From Neobacillus ginsengisoli (lineage in GTDB: Bacteria > Bacillota > Bacilli > Bacillales_B > DSM-18226): a stretch of DNA of 64,000 nt. The stretch is taken from positions 186,001 to 250,000 of the forward strand of contig NZ_JAUSTW010000007.1 in assembly GCF_030813055.1 (NCBI RefSeq), given 5' to 3'. Below, one piece after another: positions 9,436 through 19,169 of this stretch. Position numbers and translations under genes: made by a program. A model generated the notes under the pieces. The model saw nothing but the letters and a program-made list of their open reading frames with translations, was not told the origin of the DNA and made no database searches. The first letter of the stretch is position 1. Each line of letters opens with the position of its first letter.

Positions 9436-11505
9436 GTGGAAATCATGACTGATCAAGGGTTTCGAAAAACAATAAAATATTTGCGTGCGTTAATTATCAT
9501 CAGTTTGATAGGCATGATTTGTATGCTGATTCTCTTCTTTGGCGTTCTTGCCTATGCCAAACTATTAGGTGCGCCGCCGCTCGCAGTGCCGCAATCGACG
9601 TTATTTTTTTCTGATAATGGAACGTTGATCGGCGAAAGTAATAGCGGTCAAAAACGCTACTGGGTGCCATTAGATGAAATTTCACCCAGCTTGGTGGATG
9701 CGACGATTTCAATTGAGGATAAAAATTTTTACGATCATAACGGCTTTGATTATAAACGAATTGCCGGTGCAATGATCGCGGATATTCGGGCCTTTGGAAA
9801 GGTGCAAGGCGCCAGTACGATTACACAGCAATACGCGCGGAACCTGTTCCTTGAACATGATAAAACATGGAAACGGAAACTTTCAGAGGCGTTTTATACG
9901 ATCCGTCTCGAAATGAATTATTCCAAAAAGGACATCCTTGAGGGCTACCTTAACACGATTTATTACGGAAACGGAGCCTATGGTGTGCAAGCAGCCAGTC
10001 GCTATTATTTCGGCAAGGATGCATCTAAATTAACCCTTTCCGAAGCCTCTATGCTTGCCGGGATCCCAAAGGGTCCGGGGATATACTCTCCGCTTGCGTC
10101 GATGAAAAACGCCAAGGCCCGCCAGTCGATTATTTTGCAAAGTATGGTGAAAAACGGCTTCATTCAGGAAGACACCGCAAGAACAGCAGCCCAAAAGGCC
10201 CTTTCGATTGTGGGCGTTCATTCCAATCAAGAAGTGAAAGTGGCCCCTTATTTCCAGGATGCTGTAAAAAATGCATTGAAAAATCAATTGCATTTAGATG
10301 ACCGCACGATTGCTCTCGGCGGCTTAAAAGTTTTTACAACACTTAATATCAAACAGCAGAAAGCTGCTGAAGAACAAGTGAAGAAATATGTGTCCGGCAC
10401 ATCAGAAATCGAGACTGCACTCGTCGCCATGGACCCCAAGAATGGCTATGTAAAAGCCATGATCGGCGGCAGGGATTATGCAAAAAGCCCTTTCAACCGC
10501 GCCGTTCAGGCAATCAGACAGCCCGGTTCTACCATTAAACCAATTTTGTACTATGCAGCACTCGGGGAGGGCTTTACACCCTCCACGACCATGAGGAGTG
10601 AGTTTACGACCTTCCATTTTGATGATGGAACTCCTGACTATACGCCGCATAATTTTAACAATAAGTATGCAGACGGTGAAATCACGCTGGCACAAGCGCT
10701 TGCAGTATCTGATAATATTTTTGCCGTAAAAACACACTTGTATTTAGGCGAAGAAAGCTTAATTGATACGGCGAAAAAATTTGGGATTTCAACGAAGATG
10801 GCAAAGGTTCCATCCCTTGCACTCGGCACTTCAGGTGTTCGCGTGATTGATATGGCCGGCGCCTACAGCCTGTTTGATAACGGCGGAAAAAAAGTTAATC
10901 CAACCTTAATTACAAGAGTCGAAGATTACAATGGAAATGTGATATATGAAAATGAAAAAACAGATGAACAGGTTTTGGATCCCGCAAAAGCCTATGTGAT
11001 GACACAAATGATGACAGGGATTTTCGATCCGAAGCTAAACGGCTATGCAACTGTTACGGGTAGTACAGTGGCAAAGGACATTACGCGTCCCTATGCAGGA
11101 AAATCGGGCTCCACGGAAACGGACAGCTGGATGATAGGCTTTTCACCGCAGCTCGTTACTGCCGTTTGGGCAGGCTACGATGTTGGAAAACCGATTGATA
11201 TGCCGGCTGAAAAAACCTATGCTAAAAACATTTGGGCCAATTTTATGGAGGAAGCCTTAAAGGATAAGCCGGTTAAAGCGTTCAAGGCGCCAAAAGAAGG
11301 AGTTGTCGGCGTTTATGTGGATCCAACTAACGGAAAGCTGGCTACGGCCGACTGTCCCGTTCGCCGGTTTACCTATTTTGTTGCCGGGACAGAACCGACG
11401 GAATATTGCACCGACCATCTAATGCATTCCGACTTCCACCCATCCAAACAAAAGGCGGGCACGAAAGTACCTTGGTACAAGCGGATCTTCAAATGGGGTA
11501 ACTAG
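9436..11505 (+). CDS. pbpG: class A penicillin-binding protein (PbpG/PBP2d type)
   Basis: About 689 residues: an N-terminal membrane anchor (LIIISLIGMICMLILFFGV), a GT51 glycosyltransferase domain with EDKNFYDHNGFD near residue 95 and GASTITQQ near 125, then a transpeptidase domain with PGSTIKP (SxxK, ~365), SDN (~425) and KSGST (~555). It polymerises and cross-links peptidoglycan outside the membrane. Position next to speE and ywhD matches B. subtilis pbpG (ywhE), a spore-wall PBP expressed in the forespore. Start: GTG at 9436 behind AAAGGGG; an upstream GTG at 9427 lies inside the ribosome site. Confidence 0.92.
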   Translation: MEIMTDQGFRKTIKYLRALIIISLIGMICMLILFFGVLAYAKLLGAPPLAVPQSTLFFSDNGTLIGESNSGQKRYWVPLDEISPSLVDATISIEDKNFYDHNGFDYKRIAGAMIADIRAFGKVQGASTITQQYARNLFLEHDKTWKRKLSEAFYTIRLEMNYSKKDILEGYLNTIYYGNGAYGVQAASRYYFGKDASKLTLSEASMLAGIPKGPGIYSPLASMKNAKARQSIILQSMVKNGFIQEDTARTAAQKALSIVGVHSNQEVKVAPYFQDAVKNALKNQLHLDDRTIALGGLKVFTTLNIKQQKAAEEQVKKYVSGTSEIETALVAMDPKNGYVKAMIGGRDYAKSPFNRAVQAIRQPGSTIKPILYYAALGEGFTPSTTMRSEFTTFHFDDGTPDYTPHNFNNKYADGEITLAQALAVSDNIFAVKTHLYLGEESLIDTAKKFGISTKMAKVPSLALGTSGVRVIDMAGAYSLFDNGGKKVNPTLITRVEDYNGNVIYENEKTDEQVLDPAKAYVMTQMMTGIFDPKLNGYATVTGSTVAKDITRPYAGKSGSTETDSWMIGFSPQLVTAVWAGYDVGKPIDMPAEKTYAKNIWANFMEEALKDKPVKAFKAPKEGVVGVYVDPTNGKLATADCPVRRFTYFVAGTEPTEYCTDHLMHSDFHPSKQKAGTKVPWYKRIFKWGN

Positions 11506-11563
11506 ATTGCGGTAACGCTAAGGCGGGGCGGCCCTTATCGAAGGGGAAGCCCGCGGACAAATT

Positions 11564-11600
11564 GAAAAGCTCCGGATATTCATCCGGAGCTTTTCGTGTC
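11564..11600 (+). terminator. terminator after pbpG
   Basis: GAAAAGCTCCGGAT and ATCCGGAGCTTTTC form a long, near-perfect stem with a four-nucleotide loop. The T-run is within the 3' arm, so it can serve both strands. Confidence 0.75.
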
Positions 11601-11698
11601 CTAGTTTTACGTGTATTCACACTATTTAACTTTACCCATTTTCACCAAAATTTACAATAGAATACTAGCGTAATTTTAAAAATGAGCATACAAAATTG

Positions 11699-12208
11699 TT
11701 ATTCTGCCGATAAGCCTTTTTTCAATTCTTCAGATGAATTGTTCCATAGGACTTCATTGTGAGCGCGCAAAAAATCAGCTAAGACTTTTTTCGATTTCTC
11801 ATCCATATGGTCGACGATAATATGGCGTTTTATCGATTTATCCATACGGTTCACGTGCTCGGGAAGTGATTTGTAGCCGCGGCGGATTTCGCGGTCAACG
11901 GTCATTTCACACGCCGTCACCCCTGCATAATACGGACCCCGCTCATCTCGGTCAACCGTCACCCAGACAAGCCAATACGGTTTACCGTTCGGCACATCCT
12001 CTTTCACTGCAAGAAATTTAATCCCTTTCTCAACCGCACTTCTGGCGTGCATGGCGCCAACATCGATCTCCGCCTCGCCGGCTTCCACGTCAATAATAAC
12101 AGGTGAAACATTATCTAGACTCAGTGCACCCTTCCCATAGCCTTTATGCCCATCGGTGGGGTCGCTTTTTATTATATTAAAACCTACTTTTTTCTTTTTT
12201 TCTTCCAT
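11699..12208 (-). CDS. ywhD: YwhD family protein
   Basis: 169 residues beginning MEEKKKKVGFNIIKSDPTDG. The sequence and the neighbourhood (pbpG, ywhC) match B. subtilis YwhD, a conserved Bacillaceae family without known function. There is no signal peptide or membrane helix. The segment WLVWVTVDRDERGPYYAGV is the conserved core I recognise. An AAGGAGG lies rather far (14 nt) from the ATG. Confidence 0.82.
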   Translation of the reverse strand: MEEKKKKVGFNIIKSDPTDGHKGYGKGALSLDNVSPVIIDVEAGEAEIDVGAMHARSAVEKGIKFLAVKEDVPNGKPYWLVWVTVDRDERGPYYAGVTACEMTVDREIRRGYKSLPEHVNRMDKSIKRHIIVDHMDEKSKKVLADFLRAHNEVLWNNSSEELKKGLSAE

Positions 12209-12275
12209 AAGAAAATCAGTAACCTCCTTGATCTGCCCTTTGTCACATGAAACCAGCCATCAACAAATTAGTTTC

Positions 12276-12926
12276 CTAGTAAAACAATTGAGAAAAGAAA
12301 TTATTTAATCCCCCTGCAAGCCACGGAACCACAAAATTGAAAATTGGCTGAATTGTATAGTTACCAAGCGGTGTTATCACTAAAACTAAAAAGATTAACG
12401 CCCCGTAAGATTCATACTGTGTCATTTTTGCCCGAAGCTTGTTCGAAGCTAAATCTTCAATTACTCGGTATCCGTCCAACGGTGGAAATGGCAGGACGTT
12501 AAAAATAAACAAGACAATATTTAATTGAATAAACAAGTTAAGAAATTCCTGAAAGTTACCTGTCAGCTCCATTCCTGCTTTTCTCATTCCATACCAAATG
12601 ATAAACCCAAGTGAAGCCAAAATCAGGTTGCTTAGCGGACCGGCAATGGAAACAAGAATGCCGGCAAGGCGCGGCTTTTTAAAAAAATGTCTGTTTACCG
12701 GCACAGGACGGGCCCAACCAAATCCCGCGATAAAAATTAACAACGTCCCAATTGGGTCTAGATGCTGGAGCGGATTTAGCGTCAGACGCCCTTGCTTTTT
12801 GGCAGTCGGATCACCGAACTTATAAGCCACATAGGCATGGGCAAATTCGTGACACGTAAATGCCACCATTAACGTGATCGCCACATAGGGAATTTCCTGC
12901 AAAGGATATGCTAGAAATTGGTTCAA
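12276..12926 (-). CDS. ywhC: site-2-protease family membrane metalloprotease (YwhC, M50)
   Basis: 216 residues with about five membrane helices. The zinc site is CHEFAHAYVA (HExxH) near residue 25, with the third ligand in FPPLDGYRV near residue 145, as in the compact M50 S2P-like proteases. These cut substrates inside or near the membrane; the substrate here is unknown. Start is TTG at 12926, 8 nt after AAGGAGA. It is separated by 67 bp from ywhD on the same strand. Confidence 0.88.
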   Translation of the reverse strand: MNQFLAYPLQEIPYVAITLMVAFTCHEFAHAYVAYKFGDPTAKKQGRLTLNPLQHLDPIGTLLIFIAGFGWARPVPVNRHFFKKPRLAGILVSIAGPLSNLILASLGFIIWYGMRKAGMELTGNFQEFLNLFIQLNIVLFIFNVLPFPPLDGYRVIEDLASNKLRAKMTQYESYGALIFLVLVITPLGNYTIQPIFNFVVPWLAGGLNNFFSQLFY

Positions 12927-13137
12927 TACGCGTATCTCCTTCCTTAACGAGCGACAAGCTACACCGCTTTTTTCTTTATTTTCAACGTTACTAACTTACT
13001 GCAAAACAGTGAAATCTTTCCTTTAAGTATACATGAAACCGCCTGTGAAGTGAAAACGTTAACTGTATGATCCGTTCTTGCACTTTTTTCTATTTTGTGA
13101 AAAACTACAGACAGTTACATAAAAAGGAGGAAATAGG

Positions 13138-13323
13138 ATGCCATATGTTACAGTGAAAATGCTTGAAGGACGTTCTGATGAACAGAAAAAATCGTTGGTT
13201 GAAAAGGTGACTGACGCTGTCAGCGAAACAACGGGTGCTCCGAAGGCCAATATCACGGTATTTATCGAAGAAATGTCCAAAAACCATTACGCGGTGGGCG
13301 GAGTTAGAGCTAGTGATAAATAA
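13138..13323 (+). CDS. ywhB: 4-oxalocrotonate tautomerase family protein
   Basis: 61 residues, the usual size. After removal of Met the N-terminal proline (MPYVTVKML) would be the catalytic base of the tautomerase family, and the conserved IEEM and hydrophobic C-terminal pattern follow. B. subtilis YwhB at the same locus has 4-OT-like activity; the natural substrate is unknown. AAAAGGAGG is well placed. It is divergent from ywhC. Confidence 0.9.
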   Translation: MPYVTVKMLEGRSDEQKKSLVEKVTDAVSETTGAPKANITVFIEEMSKNHYAVGGVRASDK

Positions 13324-13340
13324 ACTAAAAAGCTAAGCCC

Positions 13341-13467
13341 CTTATTGTCCAGCTCCAGCGCCTAGCCCCTCTTTGGTCTAAGCCAATCCCTTACAGAAGG
13401 CAAAAAACGCCTTCCTTCAGGGCTTGTCTTATGCTAGTCGGGGCTGATCAAGGCGCTTCCGCTTTTC
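13341..13467. repeat. stop-codon-abutting palindromic repeat, family A copy 1
   Basis: It contains CCAGCTCCAGCGCC, TAGCCCCTCTTTGGTC, AGAAGGCAAAAAACGCCTTC and GTCGGGGCT, folding back on itself. It ends, read on the minus strand, at GAAAAGCGGAAGCGCC directly after the TAA stop of ywgA (13468-13470). Outer arms (AAAAGCTAAG at 13327, CTTAGCTTTT at 13477) reach into the ywgA 3' end. A second copy lies at 21150-21293. Confidence 0.85.
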
Positions 13468-13977
13468 TTACTGGAGCTTAGCTTTTTCCTTTAACGCTTC
13501 AATATACCGATAGGCATCATCAATTTCCGCCTCTGTATAGCGCTGGCTGCTTTTTAACGTAAACACCTTGTTCGCCACTTCATCCTTCGCAAGATTATCA
13601 AAATATAAAATCGTGGAAACCAGCTCCAGAAATCTAGCATTTTGGCTGTTCATGTCCTCCAGGCAATCTTGTAAAAACGGCATTTCGATCTCGTTTAAAC
13701 TCAAAAACTCTTTTCCGGGCTCGGTCAGCGTGTAGCGATATTGGAAATATCCACCCTTTTTCTCCTTCACTTCATTCAAAAACCCCATATTACAAAGCTC
13801 CTCCACCCGTAAGGTTAATTCCTCGGAATAAGGGCCGTAAAAATGAAACTGGAACCTCTCTTGGAAAGGAAAAGCAACTTTTTTGGCAATATATATCATC
13901 TTTTGCAGCTTTTTTCTCCCGATAATTTCACCGGAAACCAAAATAGCCTGCATCAGCTTCGCATGATCATTCAACAA
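13468..13977 (-). CDS. ywgA: YwgA family protein
   Basis: 169 residues. Sequence pattern (AKLMQAILVSGEIIGRKKLQ, FQFHFYGPYSEELT) and place next to ywfO match B. subtilis YwgA, a conserved protein of unknown function with a helix-turn-helix-like N-terminal half similar to those of phage- and toxin-associated antitoxin-type regulators. The start is TTG at 13977 behind AGGAGAT. The C-terminus (KEKAKLQ) and stop border a palindromic repeat, so the last residues may derive from it. Confidence 0.78.
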   Translation of the reverse strand: MLNDHAKLMQAILVSGEIIGRKKLQKMIYIAKKVAFPFQERFQFHFYGPYSEELTLRVEELCNMGFLNEVKEKKGGYFQYRYTLTEPGKEFLSLNEIEMPFLQDCLEDMNSQNARFLELVSTILYFDNLAKDEVANKVFTLKSSQRYTEAEIDDAYRYIEALKEKAKLQ

Positions 13978-13999
13978 TGTTCGTCATCTCCTACTCCAT

Positions 14000-15313
14000 C
14001 TAAACAGATCTCTCATTCAATTCCAAAAGAGCACGAATTTGCTTCTTCACATTCTTTTTCGAAGAATCATCCTCAAGAAAATCGGCCGGATAATACAGCT
14101 TATGGTCGGTTCTCCTTTTCCCCGAAATCGCATCAACAATCTCCGACTCGCGGGAAAGCTCCTTTAACTCTCCATTTTTCATTAGCAAATGAATCGGCAG
14201 CCGCTCCTCCTCCTCACCTGGACGGTAAAAATCGTACGGCAAATCCGAAGATGAATCGACAACTAAATAGTATTCAGGGTCTATTCCTGCTTTTTTAAAA
14301 AGGGACGTCAGTTCGGCAAGCTTTTTGTATTCTTTCGCAGGATCAAATTCGGCATACTTGAACAGATTCCGATTCACAAAACGCCGGCAAAGGTCGCTTA
14401 AAATCGGGTCTTTCTCTTCCTGCCAAATTTGAAAATAATATAAAATAACAGACTCATCTAATTTTAAATAGTCTTCTAATGTCACTTGTTCCGTAAAAAA
14501 CGAGTAAAAGTGAAACGGCTCGTGTTTAAATGCATATTTTTGCTCATATAAATGCTTGGCCCGGTGGAGGATTTTTGTCAAAATAACCTCGGCACCGCGG
14601 GATACAGGATGGAAATAGACCTGCCAGTACATTTGGTAGCGGCTCATGATATAATCCTCAACCGCATGCATTCCGCTCTTTTTAATCACAACCTGATCTT
14701 CAAGCGGCCGCATCACACGTAAAATTCTTTCCATATCAAATTGTCCGTAGCTGACACCTGTAAAATAGGCATCCCGTTGCAAATAATCCATCCGGTCGGC
14801 ATCGATTTGACTTGAAATTAAACTAATGACGAGCTTTTTTTCAGAGGTTTTCGCGATGACTTCGGCTACTTTTTCAGGAAAATCAGGACTCACCTTTGAT
14901 AGTATTCCGTTCACTTCGGTATTTCCTAAAATAATCGCCCGTGTGAAATCCTCATGGTCAAAGCCGAACACTTTTTCAAAGGAATGGGAGAAAGGACCGT
15001 GTCCTAAATCGTGGAGAAGAGCCGCACATAGGGTCAAGAGGCGTTCATTGTTGTTCCATTCCGGTCTGCCGGCAAACACATCGTCGACGATGCGGCGGAC
15101 GATCTCATAAACTCCGAGAGAATGGTTGAATCGGCTGTGTTCTGCTCCGTGAAAGGTCAAAAAGGTCGTTCCCAGCTGTTTGATCCGACGCAAACGCTGA
15201 AACTCTTTCGTCCCTATTAAATCCCAGATGACCCGATCACGAACGTGGACGTAGCGGTGTACGGGGTCTTTAAAAACTTTTTCTTCACTCAGTTTTTCCG
15301 CCGAATATGCCAT
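14000..15313 (-). CDS. ywfO: HD-domain phosphohydrolase (YwfO family)
   Basis: 437 residues. The HD signature HDLGHGPFSHSFE is near residue 100, preceded by HSLGVYEI and followed by QIDADRMDYLQRDAYFTGV, which carries the later metal-binding Asp. This is the dGTPase/HD family pattern. B. subtilis YwfO has been reported as a broad nucleotide triphosphate (pyro)phosphohydrolase; the true substrate in this organism is not visible. Gap to ywgA is 22 bp, suggesting an operon. Confidence 0.88.
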   Translation of the reverse strand: MAYSAEKLSEEKVFKDPVHRYVHVRDRVIWDLIGTKEFQRLRRIKQLGTTFLTFHGAEHSRFNHSLGVYEIVRRIVDDVFAGRPEWNNNERLLTLCAALLHDLGHGPFSHSFEKVFGFDHEDFTRAIILGNTEVNGILSKVSPDFPEKVAEVIAKTSEKKLVISLISSQIDADRMDYLQRDAYFTGVSYGQFDMERILRVMRPLEDQVVIKKSGMHAVEDYIMSRYQMYWQVYFHPVSRGAEVILTKILHRAKHLYEQKYAFKHEPFHFYSFFTEQVTLEDYLKLDESVILYYFQIWQEEKDPILSDLCRRFVNRNLFKYAEFDPAKEYKKLAELTSLFKKAGIDPEYYLVVDSSSDLPYDFYRPGEEEERLPIHLLMKNGELKELSRESEIVDAISGKRRTDHKLYYPADFLEDDSSKKNVKKQIRALLELNERSV

Positions 15314-15412
15314 TGGTTACCCTACCCTCTATCTCTTTTACTAATTTCTATTATATCCCAAAAATCACTCATTTTTCAGCAAAATTCTGCAGGAGTTTTC
15401 GACATTTGGTTT

Positions 15413-15451
15413 GCAAAAAAAGAAAATCACCTAAGTACTTTATCTAAGGTG
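15413..15451 (-). terminator. terminator after the DUF1450 gene
   Basis: On the minus strand CACCTTAG and CTTAGGTG form an imperfect stem just beyond the stop, followed by ATTTTCTTTTTTT. Confidence 0.65.
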
Positions 15452-15452
15452 A

Positions 15453-15674
15453 CTACTTTATCTTTTTATTAATTTTCTCCATTAATTCCTCTTCGGTTAA
15501 TGCAGCTATTGGACGATTATTAACAAATGCAAAGGTCTTTTTCCGGCCGGGGCCGCAATAGGATTGGCAGCCAACTTTGACTTCAGCATCGGGATCAAGC
15601 TCTTTTAAGCGAGGGATTAATGTCTTCAAATTTACGGCCTGACAATCATCACAAACGCGAAATTCATTGGACAT
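15453..15674 (-). CDS. DUF1450 (YuzB-like) thioredoxin-fold iron-sulfur-type small protein
   Basis: 73 residues. Four cysteines occur as CDDC near the N-terminus and CQSYC near the middle. The pattern [19 protein letters not shown] matches the DUF1450 family. The arrangement recalls small thioredoxin-like ferredoxins, so metal or Fe-S binding is plausible but not shown. Single gene with its own terminator. Confidence 0.75.
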   Translation of the reverse strand: MSNEFRVCDDCQAVNLKTLIPRLKELDPDAEVKVGCQSYCGPGRKKTFAFVNNRPIAALTEEELMEKINKKIK

Positions 15675-15946
15675 TTCTTACAACCCTTTCTACGGTCAAT
15701 CTATTTACTATTCACTATTTTATCCATGTATTTTACGATTTAACTCCTTAGGTATTTTACATTTTCTTATCTTTGAATGCAAGGTGCAAACTGCATTAGT
15801 AAACTCTTTAAAAAAATCTACTATCCTTGCAGACATTTTGGTATAAAGCTTGCAAAACTTGTCCATCATAAGACTAGAACTTTTAAAATCTCGCCGGAAT
15901 TCCAGCTGGCACAGTTAATCGTAAATATTTTAAGGGAGTTGATAAT

Positions 15947-16684
15947 ATGAAAGTTCGTCAAGATGCATGGACAGATGAGAACGATCTACTTTTGGCAGAG
16001 ACAGTCCTACGTCATGTAAGAGAAGGCAGTACGCAGCTAAATGCTTTCGAGGAGGTTGGGGACAAGCTTAACCGGACTTCTGCAGCCTGTGGCTTCAGAT
16101 GGAATGCAGTAGTGCGCCACCGCTATGAAAAAGCGTTACAATTATCGAAAAAACAACGGAAACAACGACAAAGAATTTTAGGAAAAGATCAAGGCGGAAA
16201 GAAAAAATTACTTTACAATCCACCTGCCACCGGCACTGAAGAAATGGAAGTAGTCCCAATGCAAATTGAAATGCCTTTAGAGACAGTCGAAATGTCCGAT
16301 ATGACCACAGAAGCGGCAGTGGAAACGTATGTAAAACCTATTGTGCAAAGTTATAGATCATCAACCGCAGGGCCGGGGCTTTCACTTGATAGCGTGATTG
16401 ATTATTTGCAAAACTTCAATCATTCCAATCTGCAAAATGAAGCACTAAAAAGTGAGAATGAAAGATTGAAAAGAGAAATTGCCGAATTACGAAAGCAAAA
16501 TGAAGAAATGACGGCAAAAATTGAGGGACTTGAGCAAAACTCCGAAACCATTCAGGAGGATTACGAGACCTTAATGAAAATCATGAACCGTGCCCGTAAG
16601 CTTGTTTTATTCGAAGAAGAAGAACGTCCCGCTACAAAATTCAAAATGGACCGTAACGGAAACCTGGAAAAAGTAGCTGAATAA
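15947..16684 (+). CDS. rsfA: RsfA family prespore-specific transcription regulator
   Basis: 245 residues. The N-terminal Myb/SANT-like domain ([18 protein letters not shown]...[13 protein letters not shown]) is typical of RsfA. A basic stretch KKQRKQRQR follows, and the C-terminal half has a coiled coil (residues ~165-225, [17 protein letters not shown]). In B. subtilis RsfA is a forespore regulator tuning sigma-F-dependent genes. AAGGGAG precedes the ATG. The TAA stop is directly followed by a palindromic repeat. Confidence 0.87.
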   Translation: MKVRQDAWTDENDLLLAETVLRHVREGSTQLNAFEEVGDKLNRTSAACGFRWNAVVRHRYEKALQLSKKQRKQRQRILGKDQGGKKKLLYNPPATGTEEMEVVPMQIEMPLETVEMSDMTTEAAVETYVKPIVQSYRSSTAGPGLSLDSVIDYLQNFNHSNLQNEALKSENERLKREIAELRKQNEEMTAKIEGLEQNSETIQEDYETLMKIMNRARKLVLFEEEERPATKFKMDRNGNLEKVAE

Positions 16685-16866
16685 GAAAAGCGTAAGCGAC
16701 CGTTTAGCGCACGACAGTACTGGAGCACTTCGACTGAGATAAAGGAAACACGGAGAGCGTTAGCTTTTTCGTGTTGACTTACCGTAGGGAGAAGAGCGAA
16801 GTACACTAGTCGCTGGGCTGCTTGCGCTAGACAATTCTCAAAGTTTAATAAATGTCAATATGTTTG
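16685..16866 (+). repeat. stop-codon-abutting palindromic repeat, family B long form
   Basis: It begins GAAAAGCGTAAGCGACCG directly after the rsfA TAA, contains CTTCGACTGAGATAAAGG, GTGTTGACTTACCGTAGG and GAAGTACACTAGTCGCTGG, and ends ACAATTCTCAAAGT. Nearly the same sequence recurs at 24745, 33355 and 55970. Confidence 0.88.
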
Positions 16867-16910
16867 AGAGAAAAGCATTGGGAGAAGAGAAAAGCGCAGC
16901 ATCTCGTTAA

Positions 16911-16946
16911 AAAAAACCGTAAATCCACCCGGATTTACGGTTTTTT
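16911..16946. terminator. bidirectional terminator between rsfA and lipL
   Basis: ACCGTAAATCC and GGATTTACGGT form an 11-bp stem with a 3-nt loop, flanked by A8 and T6. Confidence 0.88.
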
Positions 16947-17775
16947 ACATTTCTTTAATTTTTTCATTCCGATCAACAACCCGCTGATAATAACCGGGAA
17001 ATAATTCAAGCTCATATTCATTTAACTGCCCCGCATAGAGGAAATCGCTGCTCATTTTTAGCTGATTTAAAAGGCGCAGCATTACGTCTGCGATCGTCAG
17101 GTCTTCACCGAGCAGTTCTGAAAGGGAGGCCATTACCTCAGGGACAATTTCGGGAAAGCTGAATTTTGTTTGTTCACTGTTTTTGGCAATCTCGTAAAAT
17201 TGTTTTACCAGATCGGCCCGAGCACTGCCGCTGCCATTAACGCAAAGATAAATCTGGACGGCGACACCATTTTTCAACCGGCGCTGCGAGATACCGGCAA
17301 ATTTTTTACCGTTAATACTTAAGTCGTAGCTACCCGGACAATAAGAACCGATAATTTCACGTGCTTCAATCTGTTTATTGAAGCCTGAAAACATATTTTG
17401 GATTAACAGCCACATTGTATCATAGCCTCGGTTTATATCAATTCCCTTTTCCGTTTCCGGCAAAATCAAGGAAATATTCAGCACGCCTTCATCGAGGACG
17501 ACCGCTAAACCACCCGAATTCCTAACAATAGACTGATAGCCCTGTTCTGCAAGAAATTGAATCCCGTCATGTAAGAATGGCAGTTTTGTATCTTGGATTC
17601 CCAGAACCACAGTGTTATGATGAACCCATGTTCGCGCTGTGGCCGGTGCTTTTCCTGCCCCAACCGAGGCACATAAGGTATCATCTGTGCCAAACGACTG
17701 TAACGCTTGAAAATGTATGCCCACCGCAGACTGATCGAGAATCCGCCACTCTGGCTGACGCAGTAAACCTTCCAT
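16945..17775 (-). CDS. lipL: octanoyl-[GcvH]:protein N-octanoyltransferase
   Basis: 276 residues of the lipoate-protein ligase A fold. LipL moves octanoyl from GcvH to E2 subunits of 2-oxoacid dehydrogenases. The thioester cysteine motif [16 protein letters not shown] is near residue 150, and [19 protein letters not shown] is the lipoate-binding segment. Its position near pta matches B. subtilis ywfL. ATG is behind AAGGAG. Distinction from lipoate ligase rests on the Cys motif and synteny. Confidence 0.9.
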   Translation of the reverse strand: MEGLLRQPEWRILDQSAVGIHFQALQSFGTDDTLCASVGAGKAPATARTWVHHNTVVLGIQDTKLPFLHDGIQFLAEQGYQSIVRNSGGLAVVLDEGVLNISLILPETEKGIDINRGYDTMWLLIQNMFSGFNKQIEAREIIGSYCPGSYDLSINGKKFAGISQRRLKNGVAVQIYLCVNGSGSARADLVKQFYEIAKNSEQTKFSFPEIVPEVMASLSELLGEDLTIADVMLRLLNQLKMSSDFLYAGQLNEYELELFPGYYQRVVDRNEKIKEM

Positions 17776-17891
17776 GATTTTTGCTCCTTAGCGATTTTTT
17801 AAGCTTATTTTATCAAAATGATGTCAATTTAAACAGTTAAGGTTTATTCTTCCTAGCAATTAATGTATAAAAGTACAAAACGGAGGGGAAG

Positions 17892-17921
17892 CAAAAAGAG
17901 CCGGCCACCTCGGACCAGCCC
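17892..17921 (-). terminator. terminator after pta
   Basis: On the minus strand GGGCTGGTC pairs with GGCCGGCTC (nine pairs, three of them G-U), followed by TTTTTG. Confidence 0.6.
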
Positions 17922-17929
17922 TCTCAAAA

Positions 17930-18901
17930 TTACAATCCTTGCCCTGCAGTAATCAATGCAAGCTTGTAAACATCTTCTTCGTTACAGCCGCGGGAAAGGT
18001 CATTTACGGGACGATTCAATCCTTGTAGGATTGGTCCTACCGCTTCAAATCCGCCTAAGCGCTGGGCAATTTTATAGCCGATATTTCCCGCTTCAAGACT
18101 AGGGAAAACAAATACGTTTGCATCCCCTTGAATTGGCGAATCCGGTGCCTTGCTTTTGGCAACAGATGGAACGAATGCCGCATCGAATTGGAACTCACCG
18201 TCTAAAACCAGTGATGGATCGCGGCGTTTTGCTTCCGCTACTGCTTCCGCCACTTTTTCCGTTTCAGGTGATTTTGCTGAACCCTTCGTTGAAAAGCTGA
18301 GCATCGCTACGCGCGGCTCGATATCAAACATGTTCGCTGTTTTCGAACTTTCAATCGCGATTTCCGCTAAATCATTGCTATCCGGAGCAATATTAATCGC
18401 ACAATCGGCGAAAACATATTTTTCATCGCCGCGAACCATGATGAATACACCGGAAGTTTTTGATACGCCTTGTTTTGTTTTGATGATTTGCAATGCAGGG
18501 CGAACGGTATCGGCCGTGGAGTGCGCCGCACCGCTGACAAGACCGTTTGCTTTATTTAAATACACCAACATCGTGCCAAAGTAATTTTCGTCTAATAAAA
18601 TTTTGCGGGCATCTTCTTCGGTTGCTTTGCCTTTACGGCGATCAACAAATGCCGCTACAAGTTCATCCATTCCCGCAAAGCTGTTTGGATCATAAATTTC
18701 AGCCGCATCTAAAGAAACGCCAAGTTCCCGGGCCTTCGCTTGAAGCTGTTCAATGTTTCCGATTAGAATCGGTGTCAATAGTTTTTCCTCAGCAAGACGG
18801 CCTGCTGCTTTCAAAATCCGCTCATCTAATCCTTCTGGAAAAACAATTTTCAATTCGCGGCCAGAAATTTTTTGCTTTAATCCTTCGAATAAATCACTCA
18901 C
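17930..18901 (-). CDS. pta: phosphate acetyltransferase
   Basis: 323 residues, the short bacterial Pta. It interconverts acetyl-CoA and acetyl phosphate for overflow metabolism and acetate use. Family motifs: [13 protein letters not shown] at the N-terminus, [18 protein letters not shown] near the CoA/phosphate site and [15 protein letters not shown] at the C-terminus. Start is GTG at 18901 behind GGGAGGA. It is divergent from hemQ, as in B. subtilis. I saw no convincing cre site upstream. Confidence 0.96.
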   Translation of the reverse strand: MSDLFEGLKQKISGRELKIVFPEGLDERILKAAGRLAEEKLLTPILIGNIEQLQAKARELGVSLDAAEIYDPNSFAGMDELVAAFVDRRKGKATEEDARKILLDENYFGTMLVYLNKANGLVSGAAHSTADTVRPALQIIKTKQGVSKTSGVFIMVRGDEKYVFADCAINIAPDSNDLAEIAIESSKTANMFDIEPRVAMLSFSTKGSAKSPETEKVAEAVAEAKRRDPSLVLDGEFQFDAAFVPSVAKSKAPDSPIQGDANVFVFPSLEAGNIGYKIAQRLGGFEAVGPILQGLNRPVNDLSRGCNEEDVYKLALITAGQGL

Positions 18902-19169
18902 GATTAAATCCTCCCTTAATCAATCTACCTCTACTAGCATACTTTACCTGTATAAAAATTCAAGGATATCCCTCACAGATAGCGGTTACATTAAAATGTT
19001 TTTGTTTTCAAAAAATTTCATTTCATTTTCACTAGTTTTTACTATTTGCTACTTTTTTAAAATTATCCATTTCTCACTTGTCCGAGTGTTTTATTCAGGC
19101 ATCACTTGGTCAAACTATGTTATAGTTATGATTGTTAATGAGGGGAATTATTATTTAGGAGTGATTATA

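Noticed and set aside
13047..13062. cre-like word GTGAAAACGTTAACT upstream of ywhB
   Set aside because: Two mismatches at conserved end positions and no reason for catabolite control of this gene.
18753..19169. N-terminal extension of hemQ
   Set aside because: The frame is open but overlaps the divergent pta gene; the family start and the ribosome site point to ATG at 19170.
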